Shown piece by piece: positions 13,622-20,940 of a stretch of 64,000 nt of DNA. The translations under genes and the position numbers were made by a program. Below the pieces are notes generated by a model. That model worked only from the letters and a program-made list of their open reading frames with translations, was not told the origin of the DNA and searched no databases. Source of the DNA: a virus; IMG/VR virus record IMGVR_UViG_3300025697_000013, positions 1-64,000 of that record. One strand, given 5' to 3'. Within the stretch, counting starts at the first letter, position 1; each line of letters begins with the position of its first letter.

Positions 13622-14344
13622 CTAGCCCTCCTCTCTAGGTGGCTGCTTCGCCAGCCACTCCTTGAACTCACGGTCATGGCGATCGAAGTCGACACGGAGC
13701 CGGCGCTCGGCCTCCATCGCATCCGCGGTCAGATAGTCCTGGACGATCCCCCCGTACTTCCTCGAATACAACAGATCCCAGAGGACCCGAACCACCATGA
13801 CGCAGTCGGCGCTCCCCTTCTGAGGCTTCCCGTCGTCGGCAACGTTCTGGAGGTCGCTGCAATCGATCCCGAGCTTCGTGCAGATGTTCGGAAGCTTGTG
13901 CCTCCCTTTCCCAGGCCAGTAGCCGCAGATCTTCTCGTGCTTGATCAAGGGCCAGGTGTCCAGGATCGGACGGATCGCCACAACCCGCTGCCAGTCCTCC
14001 GCCAACTCCTTGTCCAGCATCGGCACGTCGTAGCCGTAGACGTTCTGGCCGCAGAGCACATCGGCGCTCTCGAGGAAGGCCAGGAAGCGGGGAGCGACTT
14101 CCGTGAGGGGTGGCTTGCCTGCCACCATAGCGTCCGTGATCCCGTTGTGCGCGCTGGCCTCCTCCTCAATCGGGATCCCTGGGTTCACCAACGCAGAGGC
14201 CCGGTAGAGGACCTTCCCGCCCTTGAACTTCACCGCGGCGATCTGGCAGATCCGATCCTTCTCCAGGTCGAGGCCAGTGGTCTCAAGGTCGAATGCGCAG
14301 ATCGTCTTCTTCCACCAGGGCTCTGGTTTGAAGAGGTCAGACAT
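13622..14344 (-). CDS. DnaQ-like DEDDh 3'-5' exonuclease
   Basis: 240 aa; ATG at 14344 chosen for GGAGG 6 bases upstream. Exo I motif FDLETTGLD (D19, E21), then AHNGIT, Exo II-type NVYGYDVPMLDKEL, and a C-terminal HKLPNICTKLGID with a later D in GSADCVMV complete the RNase H-like exonuclease fold. It probably proofreads or processes DNA ends during phage replication; a stand-alone proofreading subunit is unusual since no polymerase is seen in this window. It overlaps the small gene upstream by 8 bases. Confidence 0.85.
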   Translation of the reverse strand: MSDLFKPEPWWKKTICAFDLETTGLDLEKDRICQIAAVKFKGGKVLYRASALVNPGIPIEEEASAHNGITDAMVAGKPPLTEVAPRFLAFLESADVLCGQNVYGYDVPMLDKELAEDWQRVVAIRPILDTWPLIKHEKICGYWPGKGRHKLPNICTKLGIDCSDLQNVADDGKPQKGSADCVMVVRVLWDLLYSRKYGGIVQDYLTADAMEAERRLRVDFDRHDREFKEWLAKQPPREEG

Positions 14345-14549
14345 CGGTGGCCTCCGGTGGACCGATACCAATCCGCTTCTTGGCCTCGGCGCGAATCTGT
14401 GCACCAGTCCAGTTGTAAGGGGCCCCGCCATTGGCTTCAGCCTTGGTCAGCAACTCGGAGATAACGTCCATCAGCCGCTCTGCTGTGGGGCGGTCCACTC
14501 CCTCGACATCCATAATCAACTCGACCGGATGCAGTTGCTTCCCGTTCAT
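14337..14549 (-). CDS. Small helical hypothetical protein
   Basis: 70 aa, ATGA-coupled to the gene before. Almost entirely helical (DRPTAERLMDVISELLTKAE). It is tightly linked to the exonuclease gene that follows. Unknown function. Confidence 0.65.
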   Translation of the reverse strand: MNGKQLHPVELIMDVEGVDRPTAERLMDVISELLTKAEANGGAPYNWTGAQIRAEAKKRIGIGPPEATDV

Positions 14550-14878
14550 GACTCAGCCTTCGGGGGCTTCCGGTACTGCACCGCTCCACCGACCTTCTCG
14601 TAGTAGCAGATCAGCTCCACCCCGAGGAAGACCGAGGCCGCCCCGCCGTTGTGGAGCTGGCGCGTCGTGTCCCGGGCGATCGCCTTCGCCTCCGGGATCG
14701 GCACCGCCCTTGTGGTGACCTGGCTCTCGGGGTGCCGGACCGTCCCGTAGAAGACGTGGCCCTTGGGTTTCACCACCCGCAGGCGCTCCACCTTCTTCAG
14801 CCAGCGACGCTTCCGCGGGCTCGGCTGGAATGCAGGGTTGGGGCTCCCGCCCTCCGGGGCCTTTGCTTTCTTGTCCAT
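14546..14878 (-). CDS. Basic hypothetical protein
   Basis: 110 aa with GAGGAGG before the ATG. A basic, probably disordered N-terminus (PSPRKRRWLKKVERLRVVKP) is followed by an alpha/beta domain. It may bind nucleic acid. No family is recognised. Confidence 0.65.
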   Translation of the reverse strand: MDKKAKAPEGGSPNPAFQPSPRKRRWLKKVERLRVVKPKGHVFYGTVRHPESQVTTRAVPIPEAKAIARDTTRQLHNGGAASVFLGVELICYYEKVGGAVQYRKPPKAES

Positions 14879-14881
14879 CGT

Positions 14882-15028
14882 CTACCTCCTCGGCCAGCGG
14901 CCGTTGTCGTTCGTCCAAAGGTGGGGCACCAGGGGAGCGCCGCGATCCAGCAATCCCCCCAGCGCGGGGGTGGGGTAGTTGCGGTGCCCCGGCCGGGTGC
15001 CTCCGCGGTTGTTGTCGACCATCGGCAT
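14882..15028 (-). CDS. 48-aa peptide
   Basis: Start overlaps the upstream stop (TGATG). Rich in Pro, Gly, Arg and Asn (NRGGTRPGHRNYPTPALGG) and probably disordered; it ends RWPRR where the next gene's SD (AGGAGG) begins. Translation is supported mainly by coupling. Confidence 0.45.
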   Translation of the reverse strand: MPMVDNNRGGTRPGHRNYPTPALGGLLDRGAPLVPHLWTNDNGRWPRR

Positions 15029-15195
15029 CAGTCCATCTCGTCCAGCGTGCAGTCGTCGGGGAACTCATCGAACTCAGGAGTCGATTCCCACCGGCGCCGC
15101 GTCACCGGACAGTAGCCACCACCGCTCCCATCGCCATTGGGCTGGAAGTTTGGGCAGCTCGTGCACTCGGTGATGTACAGGACGTAGAGCTTCAT
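15028..15195 (-). CDS. 55-aa Cys-containing protein, first gene of its operon
   Basis: GGAGG 5 bases before the ATG and a promoter 26 bases further up. The N-terminus MKLYVLYITECTSCPNF has a CxxC pair, and single Cys follow near residues 29 and 49: a possible small metal or redox site. Acidic C-terminus. Unknown function. Confidence 0.6.
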   Translation of the reverse strand: MKLYVLYITECTSCPNFQPNGDGSGGGYCPVTRRRWESTPEFDEFPDDCTLDEMD

Positions 15196-15220
15196 CAATA
15201 CCTCCGGTCAACCTGGGACC

Positions 15221-15249
15221 GTTTTACGATAGGAGGAGGAGGCTGTCAA
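15221..15249 (-). promoter_or_regulatory. Leftward early promoter
   Basis: Minus strand TTGACA (15249-15244), 17-bp spacer and TAAAAC (15226-15221), then the shared block GGTCCCAGGTTGAC ahead of the SD of the 15195 gene. Confidence 0.7.
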
Positions 15250-15258
15250 GAAAAAAGA

Positions 15259-15273
15259 TCGACGGGTCGTCGA
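15259..15273. promoter_or_regulatory. 15-bp inverted repeat, operator-like
   Basis: TCGACG-GGT-CGTCGA, perfect arms, 9 bp upstream of the -35, next to an A/T-rich run. It lies at the very end of the preceding gene (15279-15749). Confidence 0.75.
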
Positions 15274-15278
15274 ATTGC

Positions 15279-15749
15279 CTAGAAGGGACTGTCGGGGGGG
15301 TCGACCTTGGTCTTGCTGTCGCCGCTGGGACCAGGCTCCGTGCCGAGGTCCAACCCGGGCTTCTTCGCAGCCGCGGTGGGGGGTACCTGCGCCTCGGGCT
15401 CAGGGGCCGGGTCCTTGGCAGTGTCAGCCTTCCGGGGCTTCATGGGGGCGCTGACGGTCTCAGGCGGCGCCTCGGGTTCCTCTGGCTCCTCGGGGCCGCC
15501 GTTGTTCCCCTCGTCCCCATCGCCACCACCCAGGGAGGTCACCGTCGCGGTGTTTGACATCGTCGAGACGACCTCCACCAGGGCCATGTCCCGTTGGACG
15601 ATGTAGCCGAAGCCTGGGATCTCCGGCTGCTCCCGCGCCCACCGCACAGCGTCCTGGGTGTTCCCTCCCAGATCCGGATGCTCCACCGGGATCCGCGCGC
15701 CGCTCTTGTGTACCAACATCACAACCAGCTTTCCGAAATTCTTGGCCAC
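15279..15749 (-). CDS. Hypothetical protein with an SSB-like C-terminal tip
   Basis: 156 aa from a GTG at 15749, chosen because AGGAGG lies 6 bases upstream. An N-terminal domain of about 60 residues (VAKNFGKLVVMLVHKSGARI) is followed by a long Pro/Glu/Ala-rich linker and ends KVDPPDSPF. The acidic residues and final P-F resemble the SSB C-terminal tip that docks SSB partners; the true SSB of the same operon ends DDESFPF. It may compete for or share SSB-interacting proteins; this is inference. Confidence 0.6.
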   Translation of the reverse strand: MAKNFGKLVVMLVHKSGARIPVEHPDLGGNTQDAVRWAREQPEIPGFGYIVQRDMALVEVVSTMSNTATVTSLGGGDGDEGNNGGPEEPEEPEAPPETVSAPMKPRKADTAKDPAPEPEAQVPPTAAAKKPGLDLGTEPGPSGDSKTKVDPPDSPF

Positions 15750-15766
15750 TTTGCACCTCCTCATGT

Positions 15767-16729
15767 TTACTTAGCCATCAACGAGGCGGGGCCCACCGGG
15801 ACCTCGCGGATACGCTTGCCGTCGAGGGTGTCCTTCCCCTCACCATCGGGGGCCTTCCCATTCCCCCACTGCTTGAACCACATGGGGACCCCGGCCGCCC
15901 CGCAGACCTCCCGGATGCTTCGCACCCAGCCGGGCTCTATCGGCCGCAGGCTCCCCGTCTCTCCGCCCACCAGGATCCAGTCGATCGACGGGGCTTGCCG
16001 GAACTCGCTGTCCCTCGGGTGCCCCACCGTCCGGACGCCGCGCACGTTGATCTTCGGGAAGAGTGCGTGCGCCAAGATCACGGGCTCGATCTCTCTGAGC
16101 AAGGGCTCCAGCGACAAGACGCGGTGAGCCACCTCCGTGTCATTCAGGAACCGTCCCCGCTCATTCAGGGTCGCTGCATTTTCCGCCGATGTTCCGAGCC
16201 AGAGATTAGGGAGCGGGAACCGGATGCGTCTCATCCTCTCGCCGCAGGAATGCGAGCAGGGCTGCTCTTCGCGAAGCCCCGCAGACCACGAATCCAGTCC
16301 ACCGCAGTGCATGCAGATCCCGAGGACATCGCCGTATTGCTCCCGCATCTCCCGTTCTTGGTCCACCAGCGAATTCAGGAAGTCACGAGCTCGCTGGATC
16401 CGTTTCGTGAGGATGATGAACGTGTGCTGCGGGCACGCGGCGATCACCGCGAGGACCCGACGAAGCACCGCGTCGGGGACGTCCCGGTGGAAGGGATCCC
16501 CCATGCTCGGTGCGAAGTACACCGTGGGCTTCTTGCGATCGAGCGGTGCAAGGATCTTCCCCTCCTCGATCACCACCGAGAACTGGTCGGGCTTGGGCGG
16601 ATACCCCACGCGCCCCTGTAGGCGATGGGCCATCTTCTTCGCGTAACAGAATTTGCAACCGTCCGAGACCTGAGTGCAACCGTGCATCCAGTTCCAAGAA
16701 TGCTTCCACCACTCGCTTCCTTCAGGCAT
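15767..16729 (-). CDS. Phage Gp37/Gp68 (DUF5131) three-Cys protein, copy B
   Basis: 320 aa with AGGAGG before the ATG. Same core as copy A: WNWMHGC then C18-x6-C25-x2-C28, FAPSMGDPFHRDVP, IILTKR, NLWLGTSAE, SLEPLL and ILVGGETG. It also has an insertion at about 120-165 with C139-x2-C142 and C158-x3-C162, a probable zinc knuckle that copy A lacks. The two copies are clearly paralogous but diverged, so they likely have different partners. Biochemical function is unknown; a radical-SAM-like chemistry is only suggested by the three Cys. Confidence 0.85.
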   Translation of the reverse strand: MPEGSEWWKHSWNWMHGCTQVSDGCKFCYAKKMAHRLQGRVGYPPKPDQFSVVIEEGKILAPLDRKKPTVYFAPSMGDPFHRDVPDAVLRRVLAVIAACPQHTFIILTKRIQRARDFLNSLVDQEREMREQYGDVLGICMHCGGLDSWSAGLREEQPCSHSCGERMRRIRFPLPNLWLGTSAENAATLNERGRFLNDTEVAHRVLSLEPLLREIEPVILAHALFPKINVRGVRTVGHPRDSEFRQAPSIDWILVGGETGSLRPIEPGWVRSIREVCGAAGVPMWFKQWGNGKAPDGEGKDTLDGKRIREVPVGPASLMAK

Positions 16730-16741
16730 CGTCTCCTCCTC

Positions 16742-17068
16742 TCAATCGTCCTCGTGGTTCACCAACGTCTTGCGACCAGCTTCCCGCTCGAGGACCGTGT
16801 CAACCTCACCCTGGACCGTAGCCAAGGCGATCTGCCCCAACCACTGCGGGATCACGATCTCGCTCCCCTCCAACTGATCCAGGACCATCTCCACAACTGA
16901 CCGGCGCCGCTTCGCTAGGACATCCCCATCCACGAATGCGCCGGGCTCACCGTTCTGGTACGCGCCTGCCTCGTAGAACGCTCGATCAAGCTGCGCCCCG
17001 AACTCGGTGACCCACGCTTGGGCCCGGTCCCTGGCAACGTCTTTGACCGTGCGGGTCGGGGTGGTCAT
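16742..17068 (-). CDS. Hypothetical protein
   Basis: 108 aa; ATG at 17068 overlaps the methyltransferase stop (ATGA). Helical, with acidic patches (DRAFYEAGAYQNGEPGAFVD). Coupled to the methyltransferase upstream, so perhaps a partner. No family is recognised. Confidence 0.65.
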   Translation of the reverse strand: MTTPTRTVKDVARDRAQAWVTEFGAQLDRAFYEAGAYQNGEPGAFVDGDVLAKRRRSVVEMVLDQLEGSEIVIPQWLGQIALATVQGEVDTVLEREAGRKTLVNHEDD

Positions 17069-17751
17069 GGCGCGCACACCTCCCGCAATCGTCCCTCAGC
17101 CATCTGCACCGCACCCTCCTTCGCATCCACCCCGTGGAAGCGCCGGCCCTGCCGCACCACGGCCTCCCCGAACGCACCCGACCCCATGAACGGGTCCAGG
17201 ACCAGCTCGCCCTCCTGCGTGCTCTGGCGCACCAGGAGCTCGCCGAACCCGACGGGCTTCTCCGTGGGGTAGCCACCGCGCACCCGCTTCCATGCCTGGA
17301 CGTTGGGCTCCCCCAGGTCCGCGATCCGCCGCTTTCCCTTCTCGAGGAACATCACCATCTCGTACCTGGATCGGTAGTGGTAGCCCATCCCCATCACCAT
17401 CTTGTCCCAGATGATCGGGGTCCAGACGGTGAAGCCCGCCGCCTCGGCCGCCGTGGCCACGCACCGCCAGCCAGTCTCCCAGTCGCAGAAGACGTAGCAG
17501 TGTCGGTCCCGCTTCAAAATGCGGTAGAGGTGCAGGATAACCTCGGCGAGCTGCTCGTTCGAAATCACGTCGAACCACTCGCCGTTCTTGAGCCGGGTCG
17601 TGGTACCCTTCGCTCGGTGCTTCTCCATGCTCTCGTAGGGGGGATCGGTCAAGATCAAATCGTAGTGATCATCGGGAGCCCACTGCAACCACTCGAAGAC
17701 GTCCTGACAGAAGAGCCGGAAGCCTGGGCCGATGCAAGTGGGCGTAATCAT
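17065..17751 (-). CDS. DNA adenine-type methyltransferase
   Basis: 228 aa. Catalytic motif IV LILTDPPYESM (DPPY at 36-39) comes first and the SAM-binding motif LVLDPFMGSGAFGE comes last (about 183-196), the permuted beta-class order; DPPY favours N6-adenine. The middle contains the IIWDKMVMGMGYHYRSRYEM strand usual in phage Dam-like enzymes. No restriction partner is nearby, so it is a solitary phage enzyme, probably protecting against host restriction. Confidence 0.88.
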   Translation of the reverse strand: MITPTCIGPGFRLFCQDVFEWLQWAPDDHYDLILTDPPYESMEKHRAKGTTTRLKNGEWFDVISNEQLAEVILHLYRILKRDRHCYVFCDWETGWRCVATAAEAAGFTVWTPIIWDKMVMGMGYHYRSRYEMVMFLEKGKRRIADLGEPNVQAWKRVRGGYPTEKPVGFGELLVRQSTQEGELVLDPFMGSGAFGEAVVRQGRRFHGVDAKEGAVQMAEGRLREVCAP

Positions 17752-17754
17752 TGG

Positions 17755-18198
17755 CTAGAAGGGAAAGCTCTCGTCATCTTTGCTTCCACCGCCATCGCCG
17801 GAGTTGCCAGCCGGGGCCTCGCCATCGCCACCGCCGTCCTGGGATCCACCGCCCTGTCCGCGGCCGCCCTGCTTGTCGAGGAAGACGACGATGAAGGCGT
17901 TGACCTCGCTTGTGTAACGGTCATTGTCATCGCGGTCCTTCCACTTCCGGGTCTGCATCTTCCCCTCGACATAGACCAGGCTGCCCTTCTGGAGATACTG
18001 GTTGCAGCGCTCAGCGAGCTTGCCCCATACCACGATGTTGTGCCACTCGGTCTTGCTTTGCCACTCGTCGCCCTGCTTGTATCGCTCGTTAGTGGCGACC
18101 GAGAAGTTGCACACCGCCGCTCCGGAGGGGATGTTGCGGAGGTCTGGGTCCTTGCCAAGGTTCCCAACAATGGTAGCCTTATTGACGCTTCCTGCCAT
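17755..18198 (-). CDS. ssb: Single-stranded DNA-binding protein
   Basis: 147 aa with AGGAG before the ATG. N-terminal OB fold of the bacterial SSB type (VNKATIVGNLGKDPDLR, then WHNIVVWGKLAE and GSLVYVEGKMQTRKW), a Gly/Asp/Gln-rich linker, and the acidic tip DDESFPF that recruits replication and repair proteins. It is the first gene of the operon under the 18.3-kb promoter. A second, tail-less SSB lies at 24770. Confidence 0.93.
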   Translation of the reverse strand: MAGSVNKATIVGNLGKDPDLRNIPSGAAVCNFSVATNERYKQGDEWQSKTEWHNIVVWGKLAERCNQYLQKGSLVYVEGKMQTRKWKDRDDNDRYTSEVNAFIVVFLDKQGGRGQGGGSQDGGGDGEAPAGNSGDGGGSKDDESFPF

Positions 18199-18272
18199 GG
18201 TTCGCTCCTGCTGTAGTGGGATGAATTGGTGAAGGTACCGCCCCCGTCAACCATCCGTTCAACCTGTGGACC

Positions 18273-18301
18273 GTTCTACGATACGTCGATACGCGTGTCA
18301 A
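18273..18301 (-). promoter_or_regulatory. Leftward promoter for the SSB operon
   Basis: Minus strand TTGACA (18301-18296), 17-bp spacer and TAGAAC (18278-18273), followed by GGTCCACAGGTTGA, a variant of the shared downstream block. The 18199-18438 gap around it holds no gene. Confidence 0.7.
18275..18289. promoter_or_regulatory. Variant operator inside the promoter spacer
   Basis: TCTACG-ATA-CGTCGA: one arm has one mismatch. Unlike the other copies it overlaps the -10 and spacer rather than lying upstream of the -35, so a bound protein would be expected to block this promoter. Confidence 0.5.
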
Positions 18302-18438
18302 GGAAAAGATCCACTGGCTATAGAATCCAGACACACCGCTGCGCTGGTTTTGAAGCCTGCACAGCAGCGAGGTTGAACGAAGATGACCGAGGAGGTCACT
18401 CCGAGACAGACTGAAGGTAGCCGAGGTCTGCTGGGTTG

Positions 18439-19167
18439 TCAAGAGCGATCGTTGTGCTTGGCTAGGATCCCCCGCACAGTCTCGGGGTGCCAGCGGGCGC
18501 CGGTCTTGGTGGGGACTGCATCTCGGTTGAATCGGTTGGCGATCGAGGCCAGAGGGAACCCTTCCTTCCGCAGCCGGTGCATCCGGTTGATCACCGCCTG
18601 CTCCTGCGCGTTCTCGACCAGGCCGATCGCCCCGTCGCGAGCGGGTACCGCGTCGAACCCGTAGGGCACCGTCCCCCCGGTCTTCTCCCCCTTGGCCCGC
18701 TTCTCCCCCAGGGCAGCGGTCGTGCGCTCCCGTCCGAGGTTCCGCTCCATCTCAGCGACCCCGGCCAGGACCGTGAACATGAACTGCCCCATCGCCGAGC
18801 TGGTGTCCATCGCCGACCCGCCCTGATCCACCAGGTGGAGGGCGACCCCGTCGCTTTCCCACATATCGACCACGTGGAGGGCGTCGCCAGCGTTGCGGAA
18901 AAGCCGGTCGAGCTTCAGGGCCACGACATTCAGGACCCCCCCCCTGACACCGACGACTTGCTGCACCTTGGCACCCCCGTGCCGGTCCCCCAGGGGCTTG
19001 CCAGCGCTCACGCCCTCGTCCCGGATCAGGTACGTCAATTCGAACCCCCGCATCTCGCAGTAGGATCGGATCGCCCGCTCCTGCGCCTCGATGCCCAGCC
19101 CCGACTCCGCCTGCTCCTGTGTGCTGACTCGAATGTAACCGACCGCCTGCTTGCTTGCCTCAGCCAT
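18439..19167 (-). CDS. Serine recombinase (resolvase/invertase family)
   Basis: 242 aa; ATG at 19167 preferred because TTGGAGG is 6 bases upstream and the catalytic motif follows at once. VGYIRVSTQEQAESGLGIEA contains the nucleophile Ser. KLDRLFRNAGDAL and MGQFMFTVLAGVAEMERNL, with R-x3-R-T after it, are the conserved catalytic and E-helix regions. The C-terminal part (EGFPLASIANRFNRDAVPTK, GARWHPETVRGIL) is a short Recombinase-type DNA-binding domain. It could act in integration, inversion or resolution; no att site or inverted crossover pair was seen nearby. Confidence 0.88.
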   Translation of the reverse strand: MAEASKQAVGYIRVSTQEQAESGLGIEAQERAIRSYCEMRGFELTYLIRDEGVSAGKPLGDRHGGAKVQQVVGVRGGVLNVVALKLDRLFRNAGDALHVVDMWESDGVALHLVDQGGSAMDTSSAMGQFMFTVLAGVAEMERNLGRERTTAALGEKRAKGEKTGGTVPYGFDAVPARDGAIGLVENAQEQAVINRMHRLRKEGFPLASIANRFNRDAVPTKTGARWHPETVRGILAKHNDRS

Positions 19168-19405
19168 TGGTGTCCTCCAAAAATACCACTTCGGCTCCAA
19201 CGGCCTGGCCATAGACCATGCAGTCGTCGTGAGACCAGAGATACGTATCATGTTCGTCGTGGGAGTGGATACGCACAACCCCTTCCGGGAGATATGCGGG
19301 AGAGTGCCCGCCACCGGGCAGGCAAAAAGAAACTCCGGCGTTCGCAAACCGCACCGTACGCTTCCCTGCGCCGTCCTCGTGAATCTGTGGTAGCTGTCGC
19401 TTCAT
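19160..19405 (-). CDS. Hypothetical protein
   Basis: 81 aa with AGAGGGG upstream of the ATG. Rich in His and Asp (RIHSHDEHDTYLWSHDD), possibly a metal site in a beta-rich fold. It overlaps the recombinase start by 8 bases, so the two are co-translated. Confidence 0.65.
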   Translation of the reverse strand: MKRQLPQIHEDGAGKRTVRFANAGVSFCLPGGGHSPAYLPEGVVRIHSHDEHDTYLWSHDDCMVYGQAVGAEVVFLEDTNG

Positions 19406-19408
19406 CGT

Positions 19409-19645
19409 TCAGCCCCTCTTCCTGTCCGCAGCCTTCTGGCACCTCTGGCAGCGCGACCCAGCGGAGTCGCACTCGGCGAGCCAGTCCACGCCCCCGCGCG
19501 GCTCTGCTCCGCACACCGGCATGTCGGTATCGTCGCTGATCAGGTGGACCGAGCTGTAGCGAATCCGCCCGGTGTCATCCTCTTTGAGCCAACCAGCCCA
19601 CTCCTCGGTGGGGGTGTAGTCGAGATCATCGTCGTAGCCTGCCAT
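19409..19645 (-). CDS. Small Cys-containing hypothetical protein
   Basis: 78 aa. An acidic N-terminus (GYDDDLDYTPTEEWAGWL) is followed by a C-terminal region with C, C and CxxC (AECDSAGSRCQRCQKA), a likely zinc knuckle. AAGGG lies before the ATG. Unknown function. Confidence 0.65.
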   Translation of the reverse strand: MAGYDDDLDYTPTEEWAGWLKEDDTGRIRYSSVHLISDDTDMPVCGAEPRGGVDWLAECDSAGSRCQRCQKAADRKRG

Positions 19646-19648
19646 CGA

Positions 19649-19882
19649 TCAGCCCTTCTCCCCGTACTCGCCCTCGCCCATGAGCATGTCCCGGGGGTCC
19701 TTGAGCTGCTCCCGCAGGTGGTGCAGGTCTCCGACGTCGCCCCAGTCGCAGTCCTGCTTGTTGGCGGGGTGCTGGGTGGTGGTCGCGTCCAGGATCTCAG
19801 CGAGCATCTTCAGGATCGCTGCCCGGTGCTCGTTGTAAGCCTGCTTCGCCGTCCGCTTCGTGGTCTTCGTGGTTCCCGTCAT
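19649..19882 (-). CDS. Small helical hypothetical protein, first gene of the recombinase operon
   Basis: 77 aa; ATG at 19882 chosen for GGGGAGG upstream. A Thr/Lys-rich start (TGTTKTTKRTAKQAYNEHRA) leads into a charged helix. Unknown function. Confidence 0.65.
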   Translation of the reverse strand: MTGTTKTTKRTAKQAYNEHRAAILKMLAEILDATTTQHPANKQDCDWGDVGDLHHLREQLKDPRDMLMGEGEYGEKG

Positions 19883-19923
19883 GGTGTCCTCCCCGTGGTT
19901 TTCATCCTCGTCAACCTGGGACC

Positions 19924-19951
19924 ACTTTACCGCGTGGACGCAGGGAGTCAA
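19924..19951 (-). promoter_or_regulatory. Leftward promoter for the recombinase operon
   Basis: Minus strand TTGACT (19951-19946), 16-bp spacer and TAAAGT (19929-19924), then GGTCCCAGGTTGAC, identical to the block at 15.2 kb. Confidence 0.65.
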
Positions 19952-19959
19952 CCTTTTGT

Positions 19960-19974
19960 TCGACGATGCGTCGA
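19960..19974. promoter_or_regulatory. 15-bp inverted repeat, operator-like
   Basis: TCGACG-ATG-CGTCGA, perfect arms, 8 bp upstream of the -35. It abuts the stop codon of the ASCH gene at 19976. Confidence 0.75.
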
Positions 19975-19975
19975 T

Positions 19976-20548
19976 TTATTTTAGGGCGGCGAATGCGCCC
20001 GCTGCGGGGTGGGCCAGGTCTGCGAGTTGACCAGCGACATTCTGGACACCAGGTCCCCTGGGAACCCATAGGCCCTGCGACCCCACCCACGGGATCGGAT
20101 CGGGAAGTGCGATCACGTCCTCCAGGTGCCAACTCCAGAGCCCCCGGATCGGTACTCGGGTGTCCCCCGTCAATCCACGGAAGTTGAAGTCCGTGGGGAG
20201 GGGAGCCTCCAGGCAAGGCGAATCCATGCCGTGGTGATTTCGGATCCGCACCGAGGTGGCCCTCCGGATCTCCGCGTGGGTGTCCATGAACGGAGCGCAC
20301 CGGGCCAGGCGTGCAACAGCCAGGACGAACCCCAGGGGTGGGTGCTCGTCGAGGTCCGCGCCTGCGATGATGAGGTTCCCAGTGACCGCCACCTCCTCCG
20401 GCCCCCACTTCTTCCCGGCGTGGATCAGCAGCCACCCCCGGAAGTGGGACCGCTTGGTTCGGGTCTCGATGGGCTTTTGTTCGGTGGCGATCAGCGTCGC
20501 CCATGGCTGGATCTGTGTCAGTCCGCGAATCGGTAGCATCTCGTTCAC
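19976..20548 (-). CDS. ASCH-domain protein
   Basis: 190 aa from a GTG at 20548, chosen because AGGAGG is 5 bases upstream. The opening MLPIRGLTQIQPWATLIATE followed by KPIETRTKRSHFRGWLLIHA is the ASCH signature (Q-P-W-A, then K-x-I-E-x-R, then a G-x-L-L-I-H-A strand). ASCH domains bind RNA, and some hydrolyse N4-acetylcytidine. The C-terminal half is less typical. In a phage it might act on tRNA, mRNA or modified nucleosides; the exact role is unknown. Confidence 0.8.
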   Translation of the reverse strand: MNEMLPIRGLTQIQPWATLIATEQKPIETRTKRSHFRGWLLIHAGKKWGPEEVAVTGNLIIAGADLDEHPPLGFVLAVARLARCAPFMDTHAEIRRATSVRIRNHHGMDSPCLEAPLPTDFNFRGLTGDTRVPIRGLWSWHLEDVIALPDPIPWVGSQGLWVPRGPGVQNVAGQLADLAHPAAGAFAALK

Positions 20549-20560
20549 TGAGTCCTCCTC

Positions 20561-20589
20561 TTGCATCGAACAACCTCTGCGGATAGGAT
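20561..20589 (+). promoter_or_regulatory. Rightward promoter, probably giving a leaderless mRNA
   Basis: TTGCAT (20561-20566), 17-bp spacer and TAGGAT (20584-20589). The ATG of the next gene starts 7 bases after the -10, about where transcription should begin, and there is no SD. Confidence 0.55.
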
Positions 20590-20595
20590 TACCCC

Positions 20596-20937
20596 ATGAT
20601 CAGGAGCCAACGCAAGAAGCTTCTAGAACGCATCGCCGAGACCCCCGGAGCCGAGGACCTGGTGCGGGACCTCTTCGCCGCCTTCGACCGCTTCCAGCGC
20701 GGCCCCTCATACACCAGCCTATCCCAATGCACACCCACCGACCTCCGGCAGATGGCACACCGAGTCCAACTCGGCCTCGACATCCTACGGCACGTCATCC
20801 TCTGCGCTACCCGCCGGCGACTGATCTCACTCGAATACCTGATCCCGATCCGCGCCCACGCGAAGCGAGACCCCATCGGCGACCTCGCCAACCAGGTAGA
20901 GAAGGACCTCTTCCGCAAGACGCTCCCGGAGGTATAG
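20596..20937 (+). CDS. Hypothetical protein, first of a three-gene plus-strand unit
   Basis: 113 aa. No SD before the ATG, consistent with leaderless translation. Highly basic and helical (MIRSQRKKLLERIAETPGAE, later CATRRRLISLEYLIPIRAHA). No HTH is certain. The unit stands alone on the plus strand between two leftward operons, a typical place for an accessory or lysogenically expressed cassette. Confidence 0.65.
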   Translation: MIRSQRKKLLERIAETPGAEDLVRDLFAAFDRFQRGPSYTSLSQCTPTDLRQMAHRVQLGLDILRHVILCATRRRLISLEYLIPIRAHAKRDPIGDLANQVEKDLFRKTLPEV

Positions 20938-20940
20938 ACC

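Noticed and set aside
17134-19539. Two plus-strand frames of 350-360 codons
   Set aside because: Antisense to the methyltransferase/SSB and recombinase genes, which are certain; no SD.
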